A stretch of DNA of 42,023 nt from Phoronis australis (GCA_002633005.1 NMRA01001187.1:1-42023); one strand, 5' to 3'; shown: positions 18,713-29,221, counted from the stretch's first letter. The notes: generated by a model from the sequence alone, not told the origin. Numbers and translations are program-made.

Positions 18713-19604
18713 ACTATTAACTGATCTACCTAAACCACCAAGGTCACAGTCTGTGCCACCAAGATCCCATGTACACCTAAGCATATTTAGTGAGTCACAC
18801 CGGCCACCGCAGTCTTCTGTCTGTTGACTGCACAAAGCACATGATATGATTGATGGCTCATTGATATCCAATAGATAAAGAATGACATTGTCAGTCCGCG
18901 GTCGTATGTTTTTATTGCCAGTATAAATGAGATACATGGTGAAAAGTCGTTAACACGATAACTCCCCCTTTGTGCAGACAACACAATGGCATGTGACTGA
19001 TAAATTAAGGTGCAGACTAAACACTAGCGCCATTTAATGATTCAAATGTTGAAATATGTCTGAAGCAGGAAGACACCACTCCTTAACAGACATGGACAAT
19101 GGAACTCGTTCAGTCACACGCCTTTTTAGCAGCCACTGCTCCTTCATACCTCCTTGCATTCGCCTACAAGTAATTCTCGAGTAACTTTCAGAATTAATTC
19201 CATTTTTTCTCACGGTCACAAGATTAACTAATCCTACGAATTAGAGCCACATAGTTGACAGATAACCCCTCGATTTAATGGCGCGTGAGGAAGACCGCTT
19301 CAGACACTTCTGAAAACACGATTAAGGTGTGCGTCTCTATAAAAAAGTTTGTCTCTGATGTTGTACTGACATCTCAATAAATTGGCACTATCAACCTTCA
19401 GCAACCCGGTAGCAAAACTAACAGAAATAGTAAAATTAACCATCGACGAAAATTGCGGCATGATGGCACCCTCGTCTATAGCAGAATATGATAAATGAAA
19501 TAGTGCAACCAGTTAAAACTTTTTCGGCAAATTTTGAAATACACTGGAAAAGGTATTTGTGGTGGATCTCGTCTAATGCCAGTAAAATAGGTCATTAACA
19601 TGGT
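18713..19604. other. No gene recognised
   Basis: Short minus frames at 18656-18984 and 19034-19219 show no motif. Confidence 0.45.
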
Positions 19605-19609
19605 CTGTA

Positions 19610-19791
19610 CATGCGAGGGGTTTGGGCTCGAAAAAGTAGAAAACGGGACAAAAGTCCACTAAAAAGTCGGGAACTTCCAAAATTCGGCGAATGCACAATT
19701 CATAGCTCTGAACGTTCCCTGCTAATCTTAGTAAAAGATCCACATTTTCAAAAATTCGAGCCCCCCATTTATTAAGCTGGGTGCGCGCATG
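19610..19791 (-). mobile_element. CATG-ended MITE, copy 2 (182 bp) with exact 5-bp target duplication
   Basis: Flanked by CTGTA at 19605-19609 and 19792-19796. The element starts CATGCGAGGGG and ends GGGTGCGCGCATG. Internal landmarks in reverse complement: GGGGGGCTCGAATTTTTGAA, TCAGAGCTATGAATTGTGCA and TAGTGGACTTTTGTCC. The 101-residue minus frame crossing it is not a gene. Five-base duplications plus short inverted ends indicate a DNA transposon of undetermined superfamily. Confidence 0.75.
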
Positions 19792-19796
19792 CTGTA

Positions 19797-20285
19797 CATG
19801 GTCATGGGTATGGTAGCTCTCTAGAGCACGTGGCATTGAGCCATAACCATTGGCGTTTTTCCTCCAAATCAAAGTCATTCAGAAATGACTGCGTTGTGCT
19901 CGAAAGACTCGGACACTTAGGAAATCTACACATAGAGATCGATATATTTGTTGTTCATCGCACAAACTGTGATCCTGGGGAACGAAAATGGCGAAAACGA
20001 TTTTGCATTTAACACTCAACAGAAATATGAGGCATTGAGACCATACAAACTATTTCGACATGGCTGCCTCCATAAGTGATATTGGGCTGAATGCTTCATA
20101 CAATTTCAAACAGTAAGTTCACGTGATCAGATGCATTATTTGGTGCAAGTAACATGGGCAGAAACCAATAATTTAGTATACCGATTCTGCCACCCTTTGA
20201 TTACTTAGCAACACTATTTTCAACTCAATAGTGCTTTTCAACTACAGGAAAGGACAGTTCTTGTTTTCTTAGCAATACGATACCG
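19797..20285. other. No gene recognised
   Basis: No domain and no repeat partner seen. Confidence 0.4.
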
Positions 20286-20289
20286 ATAT

Positions 20290-20585
20290 CTCTCTGCACT
20301 ATTGTTTGTTCGTCTTGGACGGCTGCCACTCCCCGAAAGAATTTGGTATTATTTTAAATTGGTTCAGGTGCACAGGTGCCTTCATAGCATGGCCCCGAAT
20401 TACTTGAGTTGCAAATTTTCTCTTACCTCTGAGATAAATATTCGTAGTATCCCCAAGTTGTCCCGTCCTCGGAATGTGTACTGCACAACCAGTTTCGGGT
20501 ATTCTGGCACCGTGCCGTGAAACGCAGTACCAGGACACATTAAGACCACCAACAACCTTCATGCGAAGTAACCGTGCTCAATTTT
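20290..20585 (+). pseudogene. LINE ORF2 C-terminal fragment
   Basis: Encodes LGRLPLPERIWYYFKLVQVH, then CLHSMAPNYLSCKFSLTSEI and FGYSGTVP, followed after a stop by NAVPGHIKTTNNLHAK in the same frame. This is the LxxLPLxxRI...K.l....AP.YL...G...WN.LP.hI..... ending of CR1/L2-like ORF2 proteins. The stop TGA (20518-20520) replaces the conserved Trp of WNxLP, a one-base change. Confidence 0.75.
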
Positions 20586-21106
20586 GCTCTACAGTTCTTT
20601 GCATTTATTTACACATGAATAATATTAGTGAATATTGGAGGCGTTGGGCGGCGACAGCTACATATCCTTAACATAAATGATAAATAATAATGCATTAAAC
20701 AGAAGGAGTGATTGGGTTACAATTTCAATTTTAATGTTAATACATTAGATTATTACAAAAGGAAAGGGGAAGGGAAAGGACTGTCTCATACACTCATTTG
20801 CACTCAGGCTCCAATTGAAATAACATAACTTTTAAACAAATAGTTACATGCAAAAATTGTCAGCTACATTACAATAAGATGAAGGAGTGTTTAAAAATAC
20901 CATCACTCATATAATATTTCATTCAGATGCCTTCTGAGCTTTTAGGGGCCAGCTGATACCGTTTTCGGTTGAATGTTGATACAAACACGCCTTTGCCTTC
21001 GTCATAATTCAAGTGAATCACGGATAATATTAAAAAAAATTGAAACAATTATTCTCAGATGCTACGTTTTTAAGAAAAGGAAATAGAAAATGTCAGGGCT
21101 AGAGGG
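20586..21106. other. AT-rich spacer, no gene recognised
   Basis: Contains an AAAGGAAAGGGGAAGGGAAAGG purine tract near 20760 (abbreviated) and otherwise unremarkable AT-rich sequence. Confidence 0.45.
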
Positions 21107-21182
21107 AATATGAAGCCAGGGGAACATGGGGACGGGGGAACACAGGGACGGGGGAACATGGGGACGGGGGAACATGGAGACG

Positions 21183-21535
21183 NNNNNNNNNNNNNNNNNN
21201 NNNNNNNNNNNNNNNNNNNNNNNNNNNNNNNNNNNNNNNNNNNNNNNNNNNNNNNNNNNNNNNNNNNNNNNNNNNNNNNNNNNNNNNNNNNNNNNNNNNN
21301 NNNNNNNNNNNNNNNNNNNNNNNNNNNNNNNNNNNNNNNNNNNNNNNNNNNNNNNNNNNNNNNNNNNNNNNNNNNNNNNNNNNNNNNNNNNNNNNNNNNN
21401 NNNNNNNNNNNNNNNNNNNNNNNNNNNNNNNNNNNNNNNNNNNNNNNNNNNNNNNNNNNNNNNNNNNNNNNNNNNNNNNNNNNNNNNNNNNNNNNNNNNN
21501 NNNNNNNNNNNNNNNNNNNNNNNNNNNNNNNNNNN
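21183..21535. other. Assembly gap (353 N)
   Basis: A run of N inside the minisatellite. The true array length is unknown. Confidence 0.99.
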
Positions 21536-21886
21536 GAACATGGAGACGGGGAAACATGGGAACGGGGGAGCATGGGGACGGGCAGAGAAAACATAAGGTT
21601 AGCGGAGTATCCGGACGGGTAGAGAGAACATGAGGCCAAGGGAAAATAGGGACGCATGCGGGTAGAGGGAACATGGGGCTATGGGAGCATAGGGACGGGT
21701 GGGCCAGGGGAACATAGGGATGGGTAGAGGGAACATGAGGCCAGCGGAACATGAGGACGGGTAGAGGGAACATGAGACCAGGGGAATATCGGGTCGGTTA
21801 GAGGGAACATGAGGTCAGGGGTACATAAGGACGCGGGTAGAGGGAACACCAGGTCAGCGGAACGTGGGGGCTGGTAGAGAGAGCAT

Positions 21887-22161
21887 CATGCACGCACCCA
21901 GGGGGGGGGGCGGGCTCGGGGAGCTTGAACGAGCCCCTCCCCCCCAATTGGTGAGGTAGACAAAAAGGTCCGCCTCAGAGATACAAAATGTCCGACAAAA
22001 CGAGATGAAAAGTCCACTAAAAAGGCGCAAACGCACAATTCACAGCTCTGGATGTGGTACGTGGTACCCCGTTTTTTTAGTCCTTCGGCTTTTGTGTTGG
22101 TAAAAGGTACACATCGACGGAAAATTCGAGCCCCCCATATTAAAGGTTGGGTGCGCGCATG
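21887..22161 (-). mobile_element. CATG-ended MITE, copy 3, inserted in the minisatellite
   Basis: Starts CATGCACGCACCCAG and ends TGGGTGCGCGCATG. Flanking 5-mers AGCAT and AACAT are a near-perfect target duplication. Removing the element restores a normal minisatellite unit (GGTAGAGAG-AACATGAGGCC). Contains two GAGCCCC stretches and the same central landmarks as copies 1 and 2. Confidence 0.75.
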
Positions 22162-22204
22162 AACATGAGGCCAAGGAACATCGGGACGGGTAGAAGGAAC
22201 ACGA

Positions 22205-22675
22205 CATGCAGGTCAGACTCTTAGGCAGAGCCTGACAGATGTTGAACTACTCACGTGTAGTTGTCTATTGCTATGCGCATGCAAGCATACGTTTAACGAT
22301 TGTTTCATTAAGTACGTACCAGTTACATCTCTGAAAGATTTGCAAATTTTCTAATAGCATCGTCATTTTGGTAACACATTTCTAATTACATCTTTTGCCA
22401 TGTGAAAACATTTCAACACCAATAAATCAAACAGGTTGTCATATATAAAGCACAGCTCGTGAAAGTGCATATCAGCCAATGAAAATTCGTTATATCTAGG
22501 TAAACACTAGGTGTGGTTACCACGTCATCAGGGCTGAAGAGTGAGTGAAGGGCGGCTGAGTCTATACATTCACTCTTGACCTGGAAGTCGTTCGACGAAC
22601 AGCCTTTCACATCAACAGAGCACTAGGGCGTTTTATTTTTCACTTTTCACAGAACTGTCGAGTTTGGAAATTAAA
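22205..22675 (+). promoter_or_regulatory. Upstream region of the Ly6-like gene with TATA-like box at 22442-22450
   Basis: TATATAAAG lies 234 bp before the ATG. A CCAAT word follows at 22476-22480, which is an unusual order for a promoter. No other coding feature is present. Transcription start is not determinable from sequence alone. Confidence 0.3.
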
Positions 22676-25600
22676 ATGAAGGTCTATCTTCTGGTCGTGG
22701 TATTTTCACTGGTGTCAATCTCTTGCAGTAAGTGAATTATTGTTTGAACTATTTGTAGCTTCTAATTAATGTAGACTGAAAGTTTAAGCGTGCATTTCTA
22801 TCGCGTAACGAAGCCGTGAAATCAAAAATATTTTTACACTATCCTACTCACGGAATTGGCTGACTATCCCAAACAATATCAATCACAACTTTAAACAGAG
22901 TGACGCACTATCTATTTCATACCTGTGAAGAATTTTTCGAGTGCATACAGAAAATATCAACGTGGAAAAGGTCACTTTTGGTAACATGATTATTGGGTGC
23001 AGGGAAGAAACTGTGTTTAAAGTTGTGAAATCAGGAACGGCAGGCTCGAAAAAGGCGTTTTTGGATCATCGTTACTATTATTGATAGATAGGATTGACCT
23101 TTTGAATATCCTCTTTAATTTTTGTTTTTAATTTTGAAATTAATCACATTTTACTGCTTTAGGGCCAGCGCAAATGGAACGCTGTGAGCTGAGCTGTGGT
23201 TCAAATAAACTGCACGCCATTATTACCCGCACACACCGTGACTAAATGTTCACTGATCCGTGAATATTCGTTCACACTAAGCAGCCTGATTGTAGCACAC
23301 ATGACATGGTTATCCTATGAGTCAGTGGGTTGCCGGGTGATGGAATAGTTAATTTTCATTGGCTACCAACTGTAATCGGCTAGACAATTATGGCCGGCGC
23401 AGACGGATAGCTACAAGGCGAGCTGTCTGCCTCAAATGAACACTAGCTGAGCTAACAGATGGAGGAAATTCTATGCGCATGCTCATAGACATGTAAGCTG
23501 CCTGTAAATAACAATTAACAGACACACTAATGCGAGAACAACTGCATGAGACAGTTCATTCAATTGTTGGAGCTCATTTGCATTCGAGACGCTTAGTTTC
23601 GTCTGCGGCTTATAGCTCTCCGTCTGCGTTGGCCCTTATAGTTTACATTGACAAATTGGAATATATGCTCGTACCCGTCGAACACTTAAACTTCTGGTAG
23701 ACATTTTTTTTTCTTCCACTGTGTAAACTGTTACAAAAGAAAGCTATGAAAAAAGGTTTAAAGCCATGCATAAATTAGCCAAACGTAATTATCAAATAAA
23801 ACACCAAGGTGCAGAATCTAATCTCCGAGCTCAGACGTGATTGGGGTACAAATCTTTAATTTTGCTTCAACAAAACTCACTGAATATGACCCGTATTTGA
23901 CGAGCGAATATTTTTTAATTAACAACATTGAAATCTGACCTGAATTTGATGAGCATAGTTTATGATACTAACATTTAATGACTTCCTAAAACTGCTCTAA
24001 GGTGGTGGCGTGTTATTGTCACGACGTTTCGGTCGGTATATTCTCCGGCCATCGTCAGGTGTTCCTGTGTTCTTAGAAGAACGAGTACGGATGTGTGGTA
24101 CACTCATCATGGTGTGATTTTTTATTATATATTGTCCGAGGAAGGATTTGAATCCATGACTTCTTTGAGTCCAGAACCTTAACTACTTATAAAAATGAGC
24201 CCCATACGCTCAGACTTTGGTCTTTATATTCAGATTTTAACGTTTTTTGGAATATTTTTAGCTTCGATATTTTTCTTGGGTGATTTTCGTAACAGCCGAG
24301 ACGACGGCGGAAATTGATGATAGACTATAGGGTTTGTTGTTCTGTATTTTATATTTAGCACATCATAAACTCATAATATATATATGTCTACTTCTCTCTC
24401 GTTTCACTCTCTTTAAGTTGTCGCCATGGTTCTCTCGTGTACGAAGCGAGTAAAAATGTACACAACGCTGCAATATTTTTTATCGGCTACAAACAGTCTA
24501 CTTTTAGATAATAAATAGATAGATGCTGGTCGTTCCAAGGATTCCGTTGTATAATTAAGGTAATGACTATTGTTGACTTACAAAGTAAATAGAATCGTGA
24601 TAAGCAGTGATTGCTTGCGTTTTCAGGTTCTGCTGCAACGAATTGCTTGAAGTGTACTGCAACTGTAGTTGGCGATAAGGTGACAACAGGCAAGGGATGT
24701 GAAGATCCATATGACACGGCAAACAACGACAAGTTCAAGATCAACTGCACGGACGGATGCATGAAAGTACGCACAGAGGCTTCAGGTACGTGGGTTAAAG
24801 CACACTTCGATACTTAGATAGCACTGTTTATGATACCTGAATTCGCATTTGTGCGAGGATCATTGAATTGACGCGTCTCACTGTTCCGACGCCTTCGCCT
24901 TTTTATGACACAACTGTGGTCCAAACAATTTTTGGTCTGAGGTTACCAATTGCTCCCGTGCCATCGTCGTCGCCACTTGCGTTTTTAGAAATCAGCAAAT
25001 ATATGCTCTGTAATTAAAGTTATCCCACCAATGGAAACTTGAAACAGATTAGGTGACGCCCATAATCTTAACTCTACTGAGGAAAGTATTTTCTCAGAAT
25101 CTCGCTGGCCGGTTCGCTGCGCTACGGACTAAGAAGTGAACTTTTGATTTAAACCATTTTAATAGGACAGTGCGGGCTTACACAACGACATTTGAACCTC
25201 GTAGTATTTACCCACGATACTGTAACATCCCGGCGTCAAGCAGTTCTCTGGCCTCGTTTTCTTCGGTACCAATTGATGCCAGCGAAGATTTACTGCTGGG
25301 CTGTGAGCCGCAACTCTGACAGAAGAAATTTGGATTGCCTAAACTTGAGAAGTGTCCGTGGACGCGATATTTTCGGACATGATTTCTAGAATCAACCCGA
25401 TATTTCTAAAGCGAGGCCAATGTAACAAAGTGTTTTCCTATCTCCAAGACAAAGGAGATTTCTACCCGGAATCATACTATTGGTCTCAACTTGTGCCTTA
25501 CTCAGGTGATTTCCGGATTTTAAAGTAACGAACTGTTTGTTCTTTGAAAAAACAAAAATCACTTGTCATCAAATAAGTACCAAATCGACGCCAGTGTAAT

Positions 25601-25967
25601 AGTGGTAAGAGGTCTAAATCAATAGGTCACGTGTTGGACAGATCACAAGTTGCGCTTTAAGTTACTGGGACAGTTTCTTACTTTTGCTTTTAACGTAGAA
25701 AAGATCTCTACATTTTTGTTAGACATCATGGTAACTGATATTTTTATTACAGCTCTCGGTATCTCCTCTGTTACGTATATGCGTTCCTGTGCATCTAAAG
25801 CAATGACAGCAAAGTGTTCGACAGAAGAGAAGGACGTCGTCGCCGCCAAAAGCAAAATCACAACGTGCTACTGCAGCGGCTCGTACTGCAACAACGCTCA
25901 AAAGATGGCACTGGCATCTGCTGGTTATTTCATTGCTGCTTTCTTTCTGCTGAAATCCGTGGTTTAG
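22676..25967 (+). CDS. Ly6/three-finger (quiver-like) GPI-anchored protein, 141 aa, three exons
   Basis: Exons: 22676-22727, 24627-24785, 25753-25967. Junctions: CA|GTAAGTG...TTTCAG|GT and CAG|GTACGT...ATTACAG|CT; both introns are phase 1, as in Ly6 genes generally, and the joined frame is open from ATG to TAG (426 nt). Residues 1-17 form a signal peptide (hydrophobic core LLVVVFSLV). The mature domain has ten Cys: 24, 27, 42, 58, 62, 83, 92, 109, 111, 116, with CLKC at the start, GCEDPY after the third Cys and CYCSGSYCNN at the end, the LU-domain finish C-x-C-x4-C-N. This order, with Asp-Pro after Cys 42 and R-x-C at 81-83, resembles the quiver/sleepless branch. N57-C-T59 is a possible N-glycosylation site. 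Residues 122-141 are a hydrophobic tail fitting a GPI signal, with the attachment site near Asn117-Ala119. It probably acts at the cell surface, perhaps as a modulator of channels or receptors; the ligand is unknown. Transposon remnants lie in intron 1. Confidence 0.9.
23162..23635. mobile_element. Harbinger-like MITE in intron 1 of the Ly6-like gene
   Basis: Ends GGGCCAGCGCAAATGGA (left) and, in reverse complement, GGGCCAACGCAGACGGA (right), 14 of 17 identical. Flanked on both sides by TTA (23159-23161 and 23636-23638), the 3-bp target duplication of PIF/Harbinger elements. No coding capacity in 474 bp. Confidence 0.7.
24005..24062 (-). ncRNA. Hammerhead-ribozyme-like motif of a Penelope-like element remnant
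   Basis: On the minus strand the order is CTGACGA, TGGCCGG, an 8-base loop, CCGACC, GAAAC, GTCGTGAC. CUGANGA and GAAA are the hammerhead core boxes, and GGCCGG/CCGACC would form stem II with one C-A mismatch. Penelope-like elements are known to carry such motifs in their terminal repeats. I could not find a complementary stem I, and stem III would be minimal, so it is probably a decayed copy. Confidence 0.4.
24134..24203 (-). repeat. tRNA-like (SINE head) remnant
   Basis: The minus strand reads GTTAAGGTTCTGGACTCAAA, then GTCAT, then GGATTCAAATCC (a B-box and T-arm) and TCCTCGGACA. The spacing resembles the anticodon arm, variable loop and T arm of a tRNA, but there is no credible A-box half, so it is a tRNA-derived SINE remnant and not a functional tRNA. 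Confidence 0.4.
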
Positions 25968-26346
25968 CAGTTATCCTATTTTCACCAGCTCATTTAGTTT
26001 TCTGCTTCATGAAATTAATTTTCCGCGAGCTTACTCAAAACGTGCAACCATCAAATGACTTCAGTTGATAAAGAAGTATTTCAACTGAAGTTCCTAAGAG
26101 ACAAAATCTGCAGAATTTTACAAGTGAAATGTGCAGGTTGTGAACGTAGCAGCATTGTTTAATTTAGCCTCGTATTAACACACTATTAAAATGTGCAGCC
26201 CCTTCCAAATGGTTACGTTAGCAAGACCATAGGTACTGTGGTGCTGAATAAGCGTGTTGACAAACCATGCATTTTTAGATGGCTCTATTTTTTGTATTTT
26301 TTATAATCTGGTTTCGAGCGGTGTACTGTAACGGATATTATAAGTA

Positions 26347-26352
26347 AATAAA
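26347..26352 (+). promoter_or_regulatory. Possible polyadenylation signal of the Ly6-like gene
   Basis: AATAAA within GTAAATAAAATTCTAG, 380 bp after the stop codon. A similar GTAAATAAATGACAAAATTC block at 26552 may be a local duplication or an alternative site. Confidence 0.4.
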
Positions 26353-26877
26353 ATTCTAGCGTTTAACACGTGGCACGGCAATGAGATTCAATAACGCGAT
26401 CGCAACATTACAAAATGGTCGCTTGTTTTTCCCATCACAATCCTGTCTTTCCCATTTTCGTCCGTCTTTCGCATTTTAGGCCCATTTCCTCCCATCGGTA
26501 GGTCCGTCCTTCTCAATTATAGGCTCGAACTTTATATAGGATCTGACGAGTAAATAAATGACAAAATTCTAGTTTTGCAACCTAACTAATCCTCAAACTT
26601 TATTCACAGTTTTGTTGTGACGTCATAACTCGGTTGTTTAACAGTGCTTAATACCTTAAAGTACAAGTTGGAGAATCTCAGATAATCCGCTGTCTTCTCT
26701 GTACTTTAATTGACAAATAACGCTACTGAGACGGCCTCAGATCAGCCACTACAAGAAAGGTTAAATTAGTGGTCAGAATTGTCGGAAAATCTAATAAGCG
26801 CCACACTTTTAATTACGAACGCTGTTCACAAGTATACTTCAGTGTAATCCTACATCGACTAACGTAATCGCCTTTAG
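26353..26877. other. No gene recognised
   Basis: Contains a pyrimidine-rich stretch with repeated TTTCCCAT/TTTCGCATTTT words (26430-26480). No coding frame. Confidence 0.45.
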
Positions 26878-27375
26878 CAGGGCCGTAGGAAGCACTCACC
26901 CCCTCCCCCAAAAATTTTCAGGCGTTGGGTTGAAAACATGGGAACCAGCACAGGCATAAACCGGCGAAAGAAAAACACGGCAAAACATGGAAACCACAAG
27001 TGCTGAACGGTGGCCTAGTTATAACGTGCAGATGTTTGATGATTATTATCGTTAAAGAATACACAGGTATTCTTAGAGAGACGCCATCTTTATTTTACGC
27101 CGCCCCAAGCGACGCCTATCGTTCACATGACATAACTACACCACTAACAGCCTGTGCATTTTGCCAGGGGCGCTTTATTTTTTGCAGTACAGGTCGTCTA
27201 AACGCACTTGAAAACGTACTCTTTATCAAAAAATTTTGTTATGCGTTTATGAGTGAATTGATTCAGATTTCTATATTCACGTACACAATTTTGAGGGAAT
27301 ACAAAACTATTTATCTAGAGAACCCTCTTTTGCAAAGGATAATGGAGTCATCTATCGCTCTTTTTTCGTAATGTT
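26878..27375 (+). mobile_element. Dispersed repeat T, copy 1, with hAT-like terminus
   Basis: Begins CAGGGCCGTAGGAAGCACTC with a following C-run. It shares with 28246-28665 the words TTTTCAGGCGT, AAACGCACTTGAAAACGT and GGATAATGGAGTCAT, in the same order. The 123-residue frame 27000-27371 is internal to the repeat and has no motif. Confidence 0.65.
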
Positions 27376-28245
27376 TTGAAATTTTATTCTGACTGACGTA
27401 AATAAAATTTGGAGCATCGTTTCTGAGAAGTCATCTTGAACACTTACATCAAACGAAATTTGGTCATGTTGTTGTAGCCACTTTTTTGCTTTGAATGCAT
27501 TTTTTGTAATCAAAGAGAAACTGAATTTGTTCAACTAGACTATGGTACGTTTCAAATTCCATTTTAAGTCCTCGGGAGTGACCTCCACTCATAAAAACTA
27601 AACGGGGACGAAGAAAGGGGTGGCCTGAGAGATACGTAGCCTTGCCACTTTCAACTTTAGTCACGTGAAGTAGCAAATCCTTCAAATTGGCCATCAAAAC
27701 CCTATAACATGCTGACACCCAGGACAGCACCGCCAAGGCATTGCCGCCAAAACAACCAAAGCAAGTGAGACTGTTAACAAATAAAATTCAATGGCGTTGG
27801 CTGGAATCAGAAATATAGAAGACTATTGTTTGTAACTTAGACAAATGCAATATCCTCGGTAGTTTCATAACAATATCGGAATGTCGATGATTTCCACGAC
27901 ACGTTGTTTGGAAGTTCTAGGCAAGTTCATTCGATACAGGTGTTCGTGACTTTCCGCTGGACACGTTATAGTGTAGGCCTACACATATCGTTATGTATCA
28001 TGTACACGATTGAAGCGTCACACGGAAATGTACGAACTTTGTATCCAACGAGCTTGTTTGGTATTTGCCTCATTCCATCTTCCAGCCTGCAGTCGGCTTC
28101 GAGAAAGCCGAAAGTAGTCACTGTCTTCTCCACAGACCCTCCCCAGTTGTCTTGGACCCTACACGGTGACGTCAGAGTGTGAGCCCTGAGAACTAGATTA
28201 GACTGAATTGACTTCCATATTTGGAAAGATACCTGTGTTGATACT
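27376..28245. other. Unassigned region between the two T repeats
   Basis: Two adjoining minus-strand frames (27352-27534 and 27464-27736) share the overlap FDYKKCIQSKK region and together give a roughly 120-residue hypothetical sequence with residues GKATYLSGHPFLRPRLVFMS. I recognise no family. It could be an unrecognised exon or a transposon relic. Palindrome GTGTAGGCCTACAC lies at 27972-27985. Confidence 0.3.
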
Positions 28246-28665
28246 CCAAGGTCGTAGGAAGCGGAGGGACATGTGCCACACCAGCAATAATTTTCAGGCG
28301 TCCGGATTAAACTGTGGCAACCTGCACAAAGCAAAGAATGACAGGGAAACATGGCGAAGAGAGAAGTCAAACACCAGCGCTTGATTTACCCTTAGAGGGT
28401 CTTGTTATTAGACTGCGCCCTTTTTGCAGCATAGATCACCTAAACGCACTTGAAAACGTGCACTTAATCATTCATGTATTTTGAATAAGGTGAAAAAACT
28501 GTAGAGCAGAGCTTTTGCAGAGCATATTATTTCACCGGATTTTTAAAATCATTGGGACAATTTTAGCGAATGCAAAGCTATATTTCTCCATGGACCCCTC
28601 TCTGGCAAGGGATAATGGAGTCATTTGTTGCCCTCCTTTTATGCTTTTTTCGATATTGTATATCA
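28246..28665 (+). repeat. Dispersed repeat T, copy 2
   Basis: Starts AGGTCGTAGGAAGCGG and is colinear with 26878-27375; several small deletions shorten it. Both copies are in the same orientation, 1.4 kb apart. Confidence 0.65.
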
Positions 28666-29221
28666 AGTGATAAAAATCTAGAAACTCAATTGCGGATCAT
28701 TTTATGTTTTTTTGAAATTGTAGATCATTTCATATTTAGGGGCACAGCTCTTGAAGGAAGCTCTTGTATGGCATTCATGCGGTTACCCTTTTCGTATTCT
28801 TTATTGATAACTTCCTAAGGAAGAGAAAATCAATCATTTGCCTTTGTTTAAACGTTTTTGTGAAACTGTACAACCTTTTATGTTAAAGTGGCATAGGGCG
28901 TGAAAAAGCAGACCAAATTGCATTATCGAAAGTGGTTCTCTGCCACTCAAGCAGAGGTCAAACTGTTCCCCAGGTATTTTTACGGTTTGCTTGTAAAGAT
29001 TGTCAATTTCTGTAGATGACAACGCATTTTCCCATTAGTTTCAAATTTAAGAAAAATCATCTGTCAACCGCTCGTCACTTCGTCAATTTTCTCCCACACG
29101 GCAAGGCACGTCTCCTTATTTGGTGCGACAAGTTAGACGTAGCACACTGACCTTTGATGCAAGCAAAACAATGGCGATTTCAGGCAGCAGCCAATACGAC
29201 TTCTATAAGCACATGCCCGCA
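28666..29221. other. No gene recognised
   Basis: AT-rich with no motif-bearing frame. Confidence 0.4.

Larger units (their letters stand above)
21107..22199 (+). repeat. GC-rich minisatellite with GGGGAACATGGGGACG-type units
   Basis: The left part repeats a 17-bp unit (GGGGAACATGGGGACGG, strand purine-rich). The right part alternates longer 36-40-bp units GGGTAGAGGGAACATGAGG, CCAGCGGAACATGAGGACG. A MITE (21887-22161) interrupts it and a short remnant follows (22162-22199). Open frames on both strands across it come from the repeat and the N gap. Confidence 0.9.

Noticed and set aside
19573-19878. Minus-strand 101-residue protein similar to the frame at 1853-2083
   Set aside because: The similarity is due to shared MITE sequence; boundaries of the similarity match the MITE ends and not an exon.
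21062-21773. Long open frames across the minisatellite
   Set aside because: They consist of repeat units and an N gap, on both strands and in several frames.
21107-22199. CRISPR-like array
   Set aside because: Units are contiguous without unique spacers, and the genome is eukaryotic.
24134-24203. Functional tRNA gene on the minus strand
   Set aside because: No convincing A box, no acceptor-stem pairing; the resemblance is limited to the 3' half.
27966-28370. Minus-strand frame of 134 residues
   Set aside because: It partly overlaps repeat T copy 2, has no recognised motif and no splice context.
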